NCBI GenBank assembly: GCA_000697665.1
Contig: KL197729.1
Coordinates: 390,121-454,120, forward strand
Direction of reading: 5' to 3'
Origin: Jaapia argillacea MUCL 33604
Taxonomy: Eukaryota > Basidiomycota > Agaricomycetes > Jaapiales > Jaapiaceae
Length of the DNA stretch: 64,000 bases
Position numbers and translations under genes: made by a program. This document shows positions 11,646-23,920 of this stretch, piece by piece; position 1 is the first letter of the stretch, and each line of letters begins with the position of its first letter. The notes under the pieces are model-generated. The model was not told where the DNA came from. It worked only from the letters and a program-made list of their open reading frames with translations, and did not search any database.

Positions 11646-13068
11646 ATGTCAATTGGACCATTGTAGGATCTTCCCGACCTGAAAGGCAAGGTCATCATAG
11701 TGACAGGCGGCAAGTACGTCTACGACCTCGCAGTATTTCCCCTGTTGTTGATCCAGAATCTCATCTCGCAGTGCAGGGATCGGCTTTGCCACCGTCCAGC
11801 ATCTCGCGCGTCTCGGAGCCAAAGTTTACCTCGCAGCTCGCAACGAAGGCAGGGCGACAGCGGCTATATCTCGTCTTCAGGCTGAAGGGCTGGGTCCTGG
11901 GAATGGTGAGATTTTATAGCTGAAGTTGGACTTGAGTGATCCGAGGGTTGTGAAGCAGAGTGCGGAAGATTTCATGAAGAGCGAGAGTAGACTGGATGTT
12001 CTTGGTGAGTGTCCTCGACTTAAAACGTGTTCCTTGAGTGTTGATTGTACGTTTCCTCAGTGAACAACGCTGCTGTGTTAGTTACCTCCCTATCGATTCC
12101 TTTCTGCCTCATTTATTGTCCATTTCTCATAGAGGGCTCGTACCTCTTGTCAAGTCTCAAGATGGTATGTTCCGGTTCTGCATCTCGTCATCTCTCCCTT
12201 TTCACATCCTCCTTGGTCAGGTATTACAGAATCTATGATGGTCAAGTGAGCTGAGCAGATCCTCTCCAAGATCGAGGTAGTAATACATCAGCCACAGCCA
12301 TATCGGCCCTTTCGTCTTTACTCGAACACTCCTACCACTCCTCATCCAAACTGCCAGTCAACCAGGAGCAGATGTCAGGATCGTGAACGCACGTTCCTCT
12401 GTTCTTACGATGATCTAGGCTCCAACACTGACAATATTCACTTTAGTCGACTTCAGGTGGACATATCATGATCAAAGATGATATCCACTTCTTAACTCTC
12501 GATGATCTGAACAAGGATTTCGAAGATACTTTCTTCCCTCGCATGTCTCGATACGGTAAGTACCTACCGTCCACTGAGCTATCTTCACCAGTTGGATAAT
12601 GACCTCTAACTCCACATTGGCGTTCCCAGCCTACTCGAAGCTTGCCAACGTTCTCTTCACACGAGAGTTACAGAAACATGTGGACGCGGCGGGTGCACCC
12701 ATCATCGTAACATCCGTTCATCCAGGATTCGTTGGAAGCGGTATGTTGCAAACAATCCATCACTCATGTATACGTACCTCCTGCTTTATGCTCAACCGAT
12801 TCTCTTTAGAAACCCATATCAAGTTTTGGGAAAGTTACCACACGGGTCGGTTTCCTCGTCTCGTTTGTACGCCTCCCTTTGAAGGGGCATATAATTCCGT
12901 GTTTGCTGCGGTTTCCCCTGTAGTCCGATCAAAGCCAGCAGAGTTCAAGGGTGCGTACTTGATGCCAGTGGGAAAGATTCGAAGCCCAGTAAGCCCGCGC
13001 AGAGCGATAGGCTGGCCAAAGAGTTATGGGATACGACAGAAAGGGTGTTGAAGGATCTCGGAGTATGA
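11646..13068 (+). pseudogene. short-chain dehydrogenase/reductase, copy 1 (broken)
   Basis: It has the same nine-exon layout as SDR2 and SDR3. The nucleotide-binding T-G-G-N-A-G-I-G, N-N-A-A and Y-A-Y-S-K motifs are all still recognisable after splicing. Three lesions stand out against the other copies: codon 7 is TAG (AAG in the others), a Trp codon in L-W-L-K-L-D is TAG, and one base is lost near 12979, shifting the C-terminal frame. The intron before S-T-S-G-G-H starts GC instead of GT. Taken together this copy should not make the enzyme. A C-terminal open stretch (12599-13051) survives. Confidence 0.85.
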
Positions 13069-13402
13069 CCCTTTGATCGTCGATTTCATGTGTTTGGGCC
13101 TGAGTAATCTTGTGCATGTTACGGACAGTTAACCAACAATTCTGGGCTGGCTACTGGTGGGTATCATAGCCTGAAGGTTTGGGGATCGTCATACCCTTTT
13201 GATTACGATCAAAGAGCGGGGGGGTTGAATCACGCCAGCTTCAGCCTCGGGTAGTAGATCTCAGTAATTGCCATGGGAGACACTCCACTATACCCAAATC
13301 ATCCCCATCGCCTTCATACGTCGAGTCTGAAGTGTTATCTGAGACAGTAATATACAGCGGCATACTGGTGTGGGGATTTCGCAATCTAAAATCACAACAC
13401 CG

Positions 13403-15047
13403 TTACTGCACTGAGAGTGGGACAGGGCTTCCGACCTCCAGAGGTTCGGATACAGGGGTGACAACGCTGATCATGTTCGAGAAGGGGGGCGTCGTGTGGT
13501 CGCTGCTGTCCCCGAGTCCCAACATGACGATCAAGAGAGTAGGAGTTATTCCCTAGATATATTTGAACATGCCACTGATCAGTTCATTAACCGAGCGTTG
13601 TTAAGGACTCCCTACCGTGAGTTGGTTTACGATAGCTTCAGGGACGGTCTACGATGCAAATTCCCCTGTTTTAGTACGTTGCAAAACTAGGGTGTGGGTT
13701 CACATACGAAGAAATCATCGGGGAATATGTATAAAAGCGAGAGTCGGGCGACGATCGACATCGTATAAATCCCACCGGACTCAACACTGGTGACGACCGT
13801 CTTCAGTAAGGTATAAGTCGATCATGATATGAAAACCTACATCATCGTCAAAACCCGATGGTGTTTCCTCGTCGTCCTCCCTCCGAGAGCCCTACACAAA
13901 CCTCGAGTCATCCACCATATGCGAGAGGCTATGTGATATCATAGTTCTAGAAATTGATGATGGCACTGAAATGGACAGGAGAGCGTACTGATAAGGGCAG
14001 TAGTTAGAACGTTCGTGGTTGTTATTAGTGAGTTTTCGATTGAGAGGGCAGTGAGATCTAAAGCCAAGAAAGTCACCCATTTCGGGGGTGGTGTAGTTTC
14101 GCTGAGTGGTGCGTGTAGTCGGATGAAATATTCTTGGGAAAGGGCATAGGTATTTAAAAAGCCGCACACTAAAGGGATCGTGAGCATGTTCTAGCACCTG
14201 CAGGAAATGGAGGGTGCGCACCAACTGTACCCAGGAGGGTCGTAATAGGGATGATGATGACCCAGAAACGGGGTTTCCAGAGGATGAAGGTTCGATAAAT
14301 CTATTTCGGGATTAAGATCGAGTTCGGTGGCAAGCATTACTCAACCACTCACTAGGAGTCCATCTGCCATCAGTCTAAACAACCTCTCGACGTGAGAAGG
14401 CAGGCTGATCGACGCGGAGACCACACACGTACTGGTTCACTGTGACTCCTGTATCAACTATCATCCAAAGTAGGTCCCGCAGGTCAATTTGATTGACACG
14501 GCTCTCTGTGTCCCCATCGCACCCAAGGCAGACACCCCCAGTGCAAAAGGTATTTGCAACGATTTCGGGGGTATACAGCCCGGTGACAAAATCAAGTAGC
14601 ACTTGGATGGTGCAAACCACAAGCATGATGGTGGTCAATACGAGCAAGTACTTGTTCGGGCGAGTGTAGGTGCAGATATATGCGGATCCGAGGAATAACG
14701 GAACGTAGGCACCTTCGTTGTGTCAGCTTGGTGGTGTAAAATTCCTACCGCAAGGATAAACGAACCATATAAGAGGGCTTCAATCTACAATAAAATGCCG
14801 TCAATTTACATGCAGGGCAGGGTATTGGATGAATTGCTTACCCATATGGAAGTCAAAGAGGCCTATCGAACAGTGTACAGAAATAAGTAGACCTTAGCCT
14901 GAGGAGAGAAGAAAGAAACTGAGAAGAACTGACGCGATAACTCCTCTCGCCACACATGAGAACAACGAGACTCTTCAAGTTAGGGAAGGCGAATCAGAGA
15001 ATAAGAGTGTTCACAAGATGAAGGTAACGGAACTCGGTGAACGTCAT
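13403..15047 (-). CDS. seven-transmembrane-type protein of the R-I-W-W family, copy 2
   Basis: Blocks are as in copy 1 but better preserved: P-L-F-L-G-S-A-Y-I-C-T-Y (near 14690), a membrane segment with V-V-C-T-I-Q-V-L-L-D-F, the conserved loop T-G-G-V-C-L-G-C-D-G-D, an exon with A-D-G-L-L near 14360, the exon S-R-I-W-W-M-T-R-G near 13905, and the last exon G-I-T-P-T-L-L-I-V-M-L-G-L-G ending at TAA 13403. Introns interrupt the A-D-G-L-L/I-Y-R junction and follow the R-V-L-T-M-M block. An ATG at 15047 is a possible start, but the reading from it to the first membrane segment needs an intron I could not place. Function is unknown; it acts in a membrane. Confidence 0.65.
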
Positions 15048-15484
15048 GGCTAAGTTGAGTTCATATAAGTTTACCCAGCATCAGACTCTGACATGATATC
15101 AAGGTACCTTGGTTTTTCGATGAGGAGTTTGTGCGACGCGAGCCTGAGATCATCACACCGGCTTGTTAGTGACATATCTGACAGACCTTTGTCGGTCGTA
15201 AGGGAGGTGATCATGATAGAAGCTGTGCGATGGCGATTTTGGCTTGTCAGAAACTATGCGAGATCATGATCTACTCTTCTGAGCTCTTGTCAGAAAGACG
15301 AGTTTGCCATGATGCGGCCTTTGACCGCATCAAAGAAGTCATCGTCAATGCAACACATACGCAAACACAACGTACTTTGGTGCCACGGAGGAAAAGCAGG
15401 CTGGCCAGCAACGCATAGCATAGACCACCTGTACATATAACACATAGCACACAACAAGGACCACTATATCATAGGCGCATAACC

Positions 15485-17255
15485 CTAGTGCACGATAACC
15501 TCTCCCACATCCCCAACCAACCTCTTCTGCTTCTTCTCTCCCTCTCCCCGCTCGTTCCCCTTCCCCAGCTCAACACGCCCGATCTCCAACTTCCGTCGAG
15601 GTATACCCTCCATCCGAGTACAACTGATGTCAAGGAAGAGTTTCGCGGATTTCGAGTTGGGGAATGTCGGGGAACGATGTAGGCTCGGGCGGACTGGAAC
15701 GTCAGAAACTAGAGAGTTAGAAATCTGCGTAAACGTAGACGATGACTGTAGAAACGTACTGTGCGTTATGATGGATGCGTCACCCTAACCCTTAGCGATA
15801 CCCTGTAACCTTGCGAAATGATCGGTCCAAAGCGAGAATCAACGTAGGCACGACTGCACCGTTGATGATATCAGATGACGGAGTGGTCGAAGATAATGGA
15901 CGAGGAGGGTATGGGGTAGATCCAGAAGACGGAAGAGGCTCGAGCCACGGATCGTGCACGACTGCTTTCGTGACAGGTATCCTGGCATAGCTGCCCGGAG
16001 TAGGAGACAAGAGCAAGCTAAGTTACCAAAAAGAACCTGTTAGAGTTAGATAAAAGAAGCGCAACGAAGACCTGACTAACAACGGTGGCACCTCCAAACG
16101 AATGAGCCATCATGGTGACGCCTTCCTCGGACCTGACGTCACTCCTTCCACACCCATTCCTCCACTGATCCCAATCGAAGACGCCCTTACGCCCATACCA
16201 ACATTCACCACCGTTCTTCTTCCCCAGAGTCTCTCAACCATTACCGCCAATTTCCTTGCCGTCTTTATCAAGCACGAACAATTCACCACGATCGCCGGTT
16301 TATACGAATCGTTTGAAAGCGTCGTAGCCCAGATATATCTCCTTTCTTCGGAACTCGAGTTGGTCGAGGTGGAGGGTGAACGGGTTGGAGGGTTTGCCAT
16401 TTGGCCACTTGTTAACGGTAGATACTTCAATTTGGCGCCCAGAAAACAAGATGAGGATGGATGGGAACATACGTGACGTCTTCGGGTTGGGTGTAAAGCT
16501 TCGGCTTCACTTTCCCGGTGTCGTGGTTCTTGGGCATAACTGCGGGGGAGGTATCATCTCAGTGTTCAAACGCGATAACTATGCGTTCTGAAGATGCGAG
16601 GCGGGTACATAAGTTACTGTGGCGCACGAGGTTGGAGGGTGAGATGGGTATATGGTGGAATGGGTACAAAGGCACTGACCTGTAAGTTGTACGAGAACCA
16701 CCAAGGCGATGTGAAAAGAGAACCAAGGGAAACGGTTGGACTCCAATTGTCTCTGGCTCTCCGTCTCTGGCTCTCCTTGATTGAGCGATGGGCGAGGTTC
16801 TGCGTTGTGTGGGTTTAGCAGAGGTACATTCGGATAGATGGGAACCTGTGAAGCTCGCGGATGAGTGGGAGTTGGGCGAGGAGATAAAGCGACTGACCTT
16901 GATCGTCCAGCCATACAGATACAACAGAGGGTATAGCGAAGTCGAGATGAACCCTTTGGCACCCAAGAAGTGCTCATACCCCTTCAGGCTCTTGTCAACG
17001 TGTCTGTTGGATTGCGTCAACATCTTTTGATGAATGGCAGGCAAATGACGTACCGAACAAGCCAATCGAGCCCCTTCTTCGAGTTCTTGTCAGCAACAGC
17101 ATGATAGTACACGGTGAACGCGACTTCTTCCAAAGTAAGCGTAAGTAGGTTTCAAAGTTGCGATTGACCATCAACGTGAACCCGGCAATGCGAGTCGCCA
17201 ATCCTTGCGCCAATCGTCGAAGTTGGTCAAACACGTAGGGCAAATGTAGAGGCGA
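15485..17255 (-). pseudogene. PAF-acetylhydrolase-like lipase, copy 3 (degenerate)
   Basis: Most exons of the family can be aligned, including the F-S-H-I/G-L-type block near 16700, the G-H-S-F-G-G region near 16090 and the acid block H-D-P-W-L-E-P-L near 15940. The catalytic histidine codon is CCT (Pro) instead of CAT near 15690. The acceptor before the W-P-N-G-K-P block reads AA where copies 1 and 4 have AG. Short deletions lie near 15615 and 15830. No start codon matching copy 4 is found; homology fades near 17255. It is very probably inactive as a hydrolase. Confidence 0.72.
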
Positions 17256-17329
17256 GCAATATTCTGTGTATGGAAACCCGGGTTGAACTTTGCGGACACT
17301 TTGCGGATTGACATGAATATTGGCTCGAC

Positions 17330-17515
17330 GCCTGAGCTCGCGCGTGTGGCGCACAATCACATTTCTCTCTCCAGAACCTCTAGAGTACTCTGGCTGCTCT
17401 TGGCTCTCTTGGTCGGACACACCTGGATCTCTGGGACGCTTCACTATGTAACCCGGGACGTTAGCTCTTCAAGCAGCCCCCAATCGACTCGTATTACTCT
17501 CTCATTTACCAGATC
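17330..17515 (+). promoter_or_regulatory. upstream block shared by all three SDR copies (copy 2)
   Basis: Same block as 11470-11645: CTCTGGCTGCTCTTGGC, GGATCTCTGGGA and CAATCGACTCGTATTAC in the same order directly before the SDR2 start. Confidence 0.5.
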
Positions 17516-18955
17516 ATGATTTCAACCGGACCATTGAAGGACCTTCCCGACCTGAAAGGCAAGGTCATCATAGTGACGGGTGGGAAGTACGTCCACGACC
17601 TCGCAGTATTGCTACTGTTGTTGATCCAGAATCTCATCCCTCAGTGCAGGGATCGGCTTTGCCACCGTCCAGCATCTCGCACGTCTCGGAGCCAAAGTCT
17701 ACCTCGCAGCTCGCAACGAAGGCAGGGCAACAGCGGCTATATCTCGTCTTCAGGCTGAAGGGCTGGGTCCTGGGAATGGCGAGGTTTTATGGCTGAAGTT
17801 AGACTTGAGTGATCCGAGGGTTGCGAAGCAGAGTGCAGAAGATTTCATGAAGAGCGAGAGTAGATTGGATGTTCTCGGTGAGTCTCCTCGACTTAGAACG
17901 TTTCCCTTGAGTGTTGATTATATGTTTCCTCAGTGAACAACGCTGCTGTGTTAGTTACCTCCCTGGTCATTCCTTTCTGCCTCATTTATTGTCCGTTTCT
18001 CATAGAGGGCTCGTACCTCTTGTCAAGTCTCAAGATGGTATGTTCCGATTCTTCATCTCGTTATCTCTTCCTTTTCACATCGTCCTTGGTCAGGTATTAC
18101 AGAATCTATGATGGTCAAGTGAGCTGAGTGGATCCTTTCCAAGATCGAGGTAGTAATACGTCAGCCACAGCCATATCGGCCCATTCATCTTCACTCAAAC
18201 ACTCCTCCCACTCCTCATCCAAACTGCCAGTCAACCAGGAGCAGATGTCAGGATTGTGAACGTATGTCCCTAAGTTTGCTTTTCTTCCCATGATTTAGGT
18301 TTTAACGCTGGCAACAACGTTCACTTCTAGTTGACTTCAGGCGGGCATGTCATGATCAAAGGTGATACCCACTTCTTAACCCTCGATGACATGAACAAGG
18401 ACTTCGAAGATACTTTTTTCCCTCGCATGTCTCGATACGGTGAATACTTACCTTCCACCGAGCTATCTTCAACCAGCTGGATAGCAAGCCTCTAACTCGA
18501 CGTTGGCGTTCCCAGCATACTCGAAGCTTGCCAACGTTCTCTTCACAAGAGAATTACAGAAACATGTGGACGCAGCAGGTGCGCCCATCATCGTAACATC
18601 CGTTCATCCAGGATTCGTCGGAAGCGGTACGTTGCAAACTATCCACCACTCCTGTATACGTACCTCCTGCTTTATACTTAACCAATTCTCTTTAGAAACC
18701 CATGTTAACTTTTGGAAAAGTTACCACATGGGCTGGTTTCCTCGTCTTGTTTGTACACCGCCCTCCGAAGGGGCATATAATTCCGTGTTTGCTGCGGTTT
18801 CCCCCGTAGTCCGATCAAAGCCAGCAGAGTTCAGGGGCGCATACTTGATGCCGGTGGGTAAGATTTCGAAGCCCAGTAAGCTTGCGCAGAGCGACGAGCT
18901 GGCCAAAGAGTTATGGGATACGACCGAAAGGGTGTTGAAGGATCTAGGAGTCTGA
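17516..18955 (+). CDS. short-chain dehydrogenase/reductase, copy 2 (intact)
   Basis: An NAD(P)-dependent oxidoreductase of the retinol-dehydrogenase/WW-domain-oxidoreductase-like SDR type; the substrate is unknown. Exons are 17516-17586, 17645-17877, 17934-17949, 18006-18037, 18094-18118, 18171-18261, 18331-18439, 18516-18626 and 18696-18955, giving 315 aa with all phases closing. Visible are the cofactor motif T-G-G-N-A-G-I-G (residues 21-28), N-N-A-A (103-106), N-H-I-G-P-F, the catalytic Ser159 (T-S-G-G-H) and Y192-x-x-x-K196, then V-H-P-G-F. The length is normal for the family. An alternative acceptor at 18164/18165 would add two residues. Of the three copies this is the only one with a full catalytic triad and no break. 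Confidence 0.9.
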
Positions 18956-19666
18956 GTGGTTGATCCTCGATTTCATGTCCCGCCAAGGGGACCGAATTGT
19001 AGTGTACGTTATGGACAGAATCAACCAAGAATTCTCAAATTCAAATCTACTGTTTGGAGCTCACTGTAAACCTGACTGGTTGCCATTTTGCCGTGCACAT
19101 GAGGGCGAGTCATCGTTGGAGCACTACAATATACACAAGAACTCGTGTGTGGATAAATAGTCGATCAAGTGAGGAGATGGGTCAGATTCGTCAGTACAAG
19201 TATGAGGGGGTCTTCGCCAAAACGAACTTGAAGAATACATAGTCAAATACCCAGGAGAATACAAGGCGCCCAGAGAGTACTTGGCTGAGGTTACATCAAG
19301 TGTCTCGGTCAAAACTTGAATAGCCTTATCGAGATCTGCAGCTTGATGAAACCAATGATATTGCAGGAGTAAGACGTCTGTGAAGACAGCTGCTGCTACA
19401 GGTCGATCGGTCTATTTCGTAGGGAGTTCAAAGGCAGCACTCTCCAGTTTGGCATACGCGTTCTTTAGATCGGAGCTTTGATAGATTATGAGAATGAGAC
19501 ATCTAAGTTATATATCCTTCCAGGACGGTCATAAGTAATGGATGCGGGATGAAAACACAAGTAGAACGACGTTCGAAGGGGGTGAAGAAGGGGAGGAACA
19601 CCTCCTTCAAGGCACTGGATGAAATTACAGAATAAACGTATGTCGTTGAGTCTGAAATCCGATAGC
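18956..19666. other. gap of about 0.7 kb without a supported gene
   Basis: Only short chance reading frames are present. The stretch does not match the 7TM or lipase genes that follow SDR copies elsewhere, so the module is interrupted here. Confidence 0.6.
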
Positions 19667-21810
19667 TCAGGACTGATAGCAACTGGAGTAACGGTCAAGA
19701 ACGAGTTGTTGTTTGTTTTTCTGCGATAGCGGGAAGTCTCTAAATGAATGACGGAGCCTCATATGATAAATTGCCCATACCTTTAGGTCAAGGTGAACTG
19801 AGTTATAGTGTCGCGTCATATCTCGTCGTTGTCCAAAGCTTTTGGGGCAGTCTGGGGCCTTACAACGAAACGGCTTCTCTCCGTTATGAGCACGTATATG
19901 ATCTAAACGGAATTGGGTTGAGTCATTTGATGGTGAGAGTGTCAGACGGCGCACTCACACTCCAAATTGGCCTTCCTCGTGAATGTCCCTGGACAAAGCT
20001 CGCAGGACCACTTTGGAGCGAATCTCCTCCTCTTGTTTGATGCACCGCGAACAGCATCGGACGCCACAGAGGAAGTTGCTTGAGGTGATCGAGGCCTCTT
20101 CCCGTTTCGGCCCTCACACTGTGTGGCGGCCATTTCCCGACCGGATCCTGGCTCTTGCTTCTCCTGTCTAAAGTCGACAAGCCCTTCATAATAATCACCT
20201 TCGCCTTCTTGAGTCGTTTGTCCGCAAGATTGATGAGATGGAGAAGCTGCGGGGAACTCGTCCCCATCAAAAACGGAGCCTGGGGTTCCCGACATCGGAC
20301 TTAAAGCAGTTCCATACGAAAAATCACTGGGTGTATCCGCCGTGTACACCGGCGATGCCGGAGGAGGGAAGAGGCCCCCATCACGGTAATCCGTCCAGAT
20401 GGAATCGAGGGGTCTCAAACCGTCGTTGGCTTCGACAGATGTTGGAGCCTCGGCGTTGCTGGAAGGGCTGAATGCGGAAAGCGGTACGTGAGCAGACTCG
20501 TTCGTGAAGGGATATCGGGTGCCATTTGATGTCGAACAGGTGGAAAGACCTTCCAAGGAGCGAATAGGCCGAAGTGTGCGATGCTGAGCGTCGTTGCTGC
20601 CGGAGCCTTCATCCATCTGTCCGGATGAAAAGCCGCTACCACCACAACGTCTCTGCTTGACATCTGATGCCGAGAGACGACGAGCAACCAAGGCTCGCTT
20701 TACTGGAAATTCGAGCCGTGGCGAAGAGGAGCTCGTCGAATCACTCCAAACGTCTTGGGAACGTGGTTGCCACAAGTCGCTGTTGGGATAGTGTGGGTCT
20801 GTGAAGTAGTCTGGCTGGTAGGTTCGCCCGTCCAAGGAGGTTTCGTTATCTAGTTTAAATTTGTCAGTTAAGAGGATAGCGAATGGAACAGGGGAGGAGC
20901 GCACTTTCTGGGAGGCTACCAGTGAGCCGATAGTTTTCTGCATCCATCCCAGCAGAAACATTCGTCGAAATTGTGAGCCTCCTGAGGTCGGTATGCTGGG
21001 TGCATCCGGTTTCTCCCCCGCGGTGATCAAGTGAAGGGTCGCGAAGATAGGCGGACGATGGATACGAGGGTGGCATCAAGGGATGACCCACATTCACGCT
21101 AGTCTCTCGAGTAAGGGATGGGGCAAAGGGATTGTGGTCGTACATCAGAGAGCTGATGTCGGCAACGACAGGCGGATTAAACGCCGTCAAGCTCGAATAC
21201 ACGGCAGAGTACTGGGCCACCGCATGCTGAGAAGCGGACGGAGCGGTAGCGTTGCGGGGAGGTATAAGGCTGTGCCCAATTGAAACCTCGCCGGGGAATA
21301 CGATTAAAGGAACCAGGTATTTGTTGTCCAGCTGATCTGCAAAAAGCCGAGGCGGTCGGAAAGCATTGGTAGCAAAGTATGTGGGAGGAGCCAGGGTCGT
21401 AAAGGAATCATTGGGAGCAGTGGCGTTGGCGGAAGCGGGTTCCGGAAGCTCGGGTATTGAAACTCGTTCACTCGTCACTCTACTATCCATCGACCAAGCA
21501 AAAGCACCATTTGGACTGTCTCCCCATCCCCAGGATGCTCCGAGAAGTTGGGCATCCGCCACTGGCTGCAGCAAAGGAAAAAACTGATCATATTTAATGC
21601 GGTTGATTTCGTGTGGCGATGGCTCGTAATAGGCGTCAGCGAGGGCGTCGCCACGCCTGGTTGGCGGTGGAGTGCTGCTAATCACTCGGAGAGTGATACC
21701 ACTGTGGGTGGCCCTGTTAGCTTTCAAAATGTGAAATAAGGAATGTGATCCACGCACTCTTGTACTTCTCCGCCTTGGTTGCTACATCCTCTGAGTTGAT
21801 CCCAATCCAT
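19667..21810 (-). CDS. C2H2 zinc-finger transcription factor, 629 aa
   Basis: A predicted nuclear DNA-binding regulator with two C-terminal fingers. Exons, 5' to 3' on the minus strand, are 21758-21810, 20905-21674, 19959-20849, 19781-19902 and 19667-19720; all phases close. The N-terminal 540 residues are low-complexity and rich in Ser/Pro. A basic stretch (N-K-R-R-R) precedes finger 1, C-E-L-C..F-T-R-K-A-N-L-E-Y-H-I-R-A-H, with normal C2H2 spacing. Finger 2 is F-R-C-K-A-P-D-C..H-Y-N-S-V-H with a C-x4-C spacing. A phase-1 intron splits finger 1 after N-L-E, exactly as in the C2H2 genes from 31.6 kb onward. It lies inside the SDR/7TM/lipase region, so it may be the local regulator, but this is inference. 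Confidence 0.85.
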
Positions 21811-22509
21811 ATTCGTAGAGTAAGTGTCAAACGGAAATGCGATCAAACGAAATGATGGATGTGGTGGATGGATGTAGCTTTGGAGCGGTAGCACTAACAG
21901 AGCAAGATGCCGAGAGCAGCTGCGGCAAGGTAGGTTCCACTGCAAAGATGGGCGAATGAGTCGGCCGGTCAAGGACTTTGGTCTCCGGTCATGGAGGTAC
22001 TTCCAAGACCTCATGACCTAGGATGAGATCATTCTGGGCGCAGGCACTTCCCCTGGCGTCATGCTCGGTGAGTGGAGGTTGATTGGGTCGTGGGAAGGTG
22101 GAAGATGACAGGGAGGTGTCGATGAGTCGGGAGGGGGAACGGCGGTAAGGGTAAAAAGGTGTGCACAGCCAGGATATGCGAGAGGACAAGAGTTTTGGCT
22201 GCTAAACGACCTCAATGAGGCTGAGGAAGGACCAGACTCTTCCCATTCGACGACACAGGCTGTGCATATCTGGTTTTCCAGAAATCCCATCATGAAATTC
22301 GAATGGAACGATCGTAGATGCGGAACAAAGGGGATGTGGGTATGGCATGGATGGAACGGACGATATGGATGGCACAACAATGAGGTGGTTTCAGCGAGGA
22401 GTTGGTCAATGGGAGGTGGGAAAGGGGTCGTCTGGTTGGCCTGGATTGGTTATCAGCGTTGTCATCGGAGGGATATAGAGTTGTGTCACTGTTCAATGAT
22501 GTAAAGGCG
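21811..22509. other. upstream region of the zinc-finger gene, no supported gene
   Basis: The minus strand is rich in C and T, as often seen in fungal 5' leaders and promoters. An open stretch on the minus strand (22018-22380) is low-complexity and shows no family signature. Confidence 0.5.
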
Positions 22510-23920
22510 TCATTGATACAAAGAAAGAAGACTCTCCCACACTAAAATAAGACCTGGACATCATTGTCCGTCAGTAAATTTTCCAAGGAAGGAACACACA
22601 TACTAAAAAACGGGGTTCGACATTGCACGAGATCCCCTGTCATACATACCTTTAACACGATGGGCAACGAAATAGTGAACATTGAACAATCTCCAGTCCG
22701 CGCCGGGACCTGAAACGTAATCGATTCCACAAGGCTCCCTCGGAGTTAGAGGGACCCAGATGTAACAGGTTGAACGTGGGTCATCCCCAATTAGAACACA
22801 GACAGTATTGTGCTTTTCTTCGACGCGTTTCCCGTTGAAACCAAAGTGACCCGAAATGAGAGCAAAGACGAAGATCCACGCGCATATTTGGGTTAGGGTT
22901 GTCGTGTCAATGGATTCCGACGCTGGCCTCGAGAGTCGGGGTCAAATATGGCGCACCGAAGAAGCAAATTTCCTTGAGAGCGTAGAGTGGTCGAGGTCGA
23001 GGATCGTGAGGGCTGGCAAGGGGTAATCGAGGACAGTAATGTTTGCGTAGAGACCGTGTCGCAGGCTTCCTCGAGAAGCGACAGATAGAGAAAGAAATTG
23101 CATGGCAATCCCTTCATCGGTGCGACACACGATCCGGCAACACCAGCAGAGGATATGATGAGCACTGAAGAGGCGAATTTAAGTAATTCGATGGAGTTGT
23201 CGTCAACTTGTACTTCTGAGAAAAGAGTCAACGTGGTTGACAAATAGTGCGAGGATACATTGGGCGAGTGTTAGGTCGCCGCTGCAAGGGCTGCATTCCT
23301 GGCCTTGACGATAAGCACAGCAGGTAGAACTGGAATTGCGAGTGAGTGAAGCTACACTGATAATTGACCGGTACACTTACTAGTTCCTACACCCGGACAA
23401 CGGTTCGGCTGCACGTATACTTGAGCTTGAGCAGAGTCAGAGCTGGGGGAAACCTACCTGGAGTCACCTCATATAAACGTAGTTACATGACGTTCACATT
23501 GCAATGCTGAGATAGCGATGAAGCAGGGAGAACCACAGTCACTAGGAGCGGTACGACGTACAATGCGAGAGGAAAAAAGTTTAAGATCTCGTGGGGCAGA
23601 CCTGCATAGTTGGCCGCATGCTGATGAAAGACAGAGGTAAGACAGATTCGACGCGCAGCCCTCTTTTCAAAGCTGTACTGATATTGACTCACCATGATTC
23701 CCACCCGCAGGGTAGGATCTCGTGCCCATTCTAGGTAATGTAAGTAACGTGGCACTCTAAGTTGTCCTTCTCCAATGAAAGTCAGCGGTGGTGTGACTCA
23801 CGGTGTTAGCTCCTTCCGTCCTCTCTGCTTGAGCGGCGATATCGGGGTATTTCTTGCGCAAGCTACGGATATTTCCACGTGGATGGATATTGGACATATG
23901 TCTGTTACACGTCGAGGGAA
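22510..23920 (-). CDS. unidentified spliced gene
   Basis: I do not recognise the product. The best supported part is the 3' end: an exon of about 22650-22927 encoding a hydrophobic segment (I-C-A-W-I-F-V-F-A-L-I) and then a hydrophilic domain with C-Y-I-W-V-P-L-T-P and F-V-A-H-R-V-K, joined by a GTATGT..CAG intron to a final exon 22510-22553 that ends in TGA. Further upstream, a possible exon around 23483-23620 encodes a hydrophobic end, and the tract P-R-Y-L-H-Y-L-E-W-A-R-D sits between good splice sites near 23720. I could not join all parts in one frame, so two genes or a decaying gene are possible. The 5' end is not defined. Confidence 0.4.

Noticed and set aside
22018-22380. 120-codon open stretch on the minus strand upstream of the zinc-finger gene
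   Set aside because: It is a low-complexity product of a C/T-rich leader, has no domain and no splice support, and lies where the promoter and 5' leader should be.
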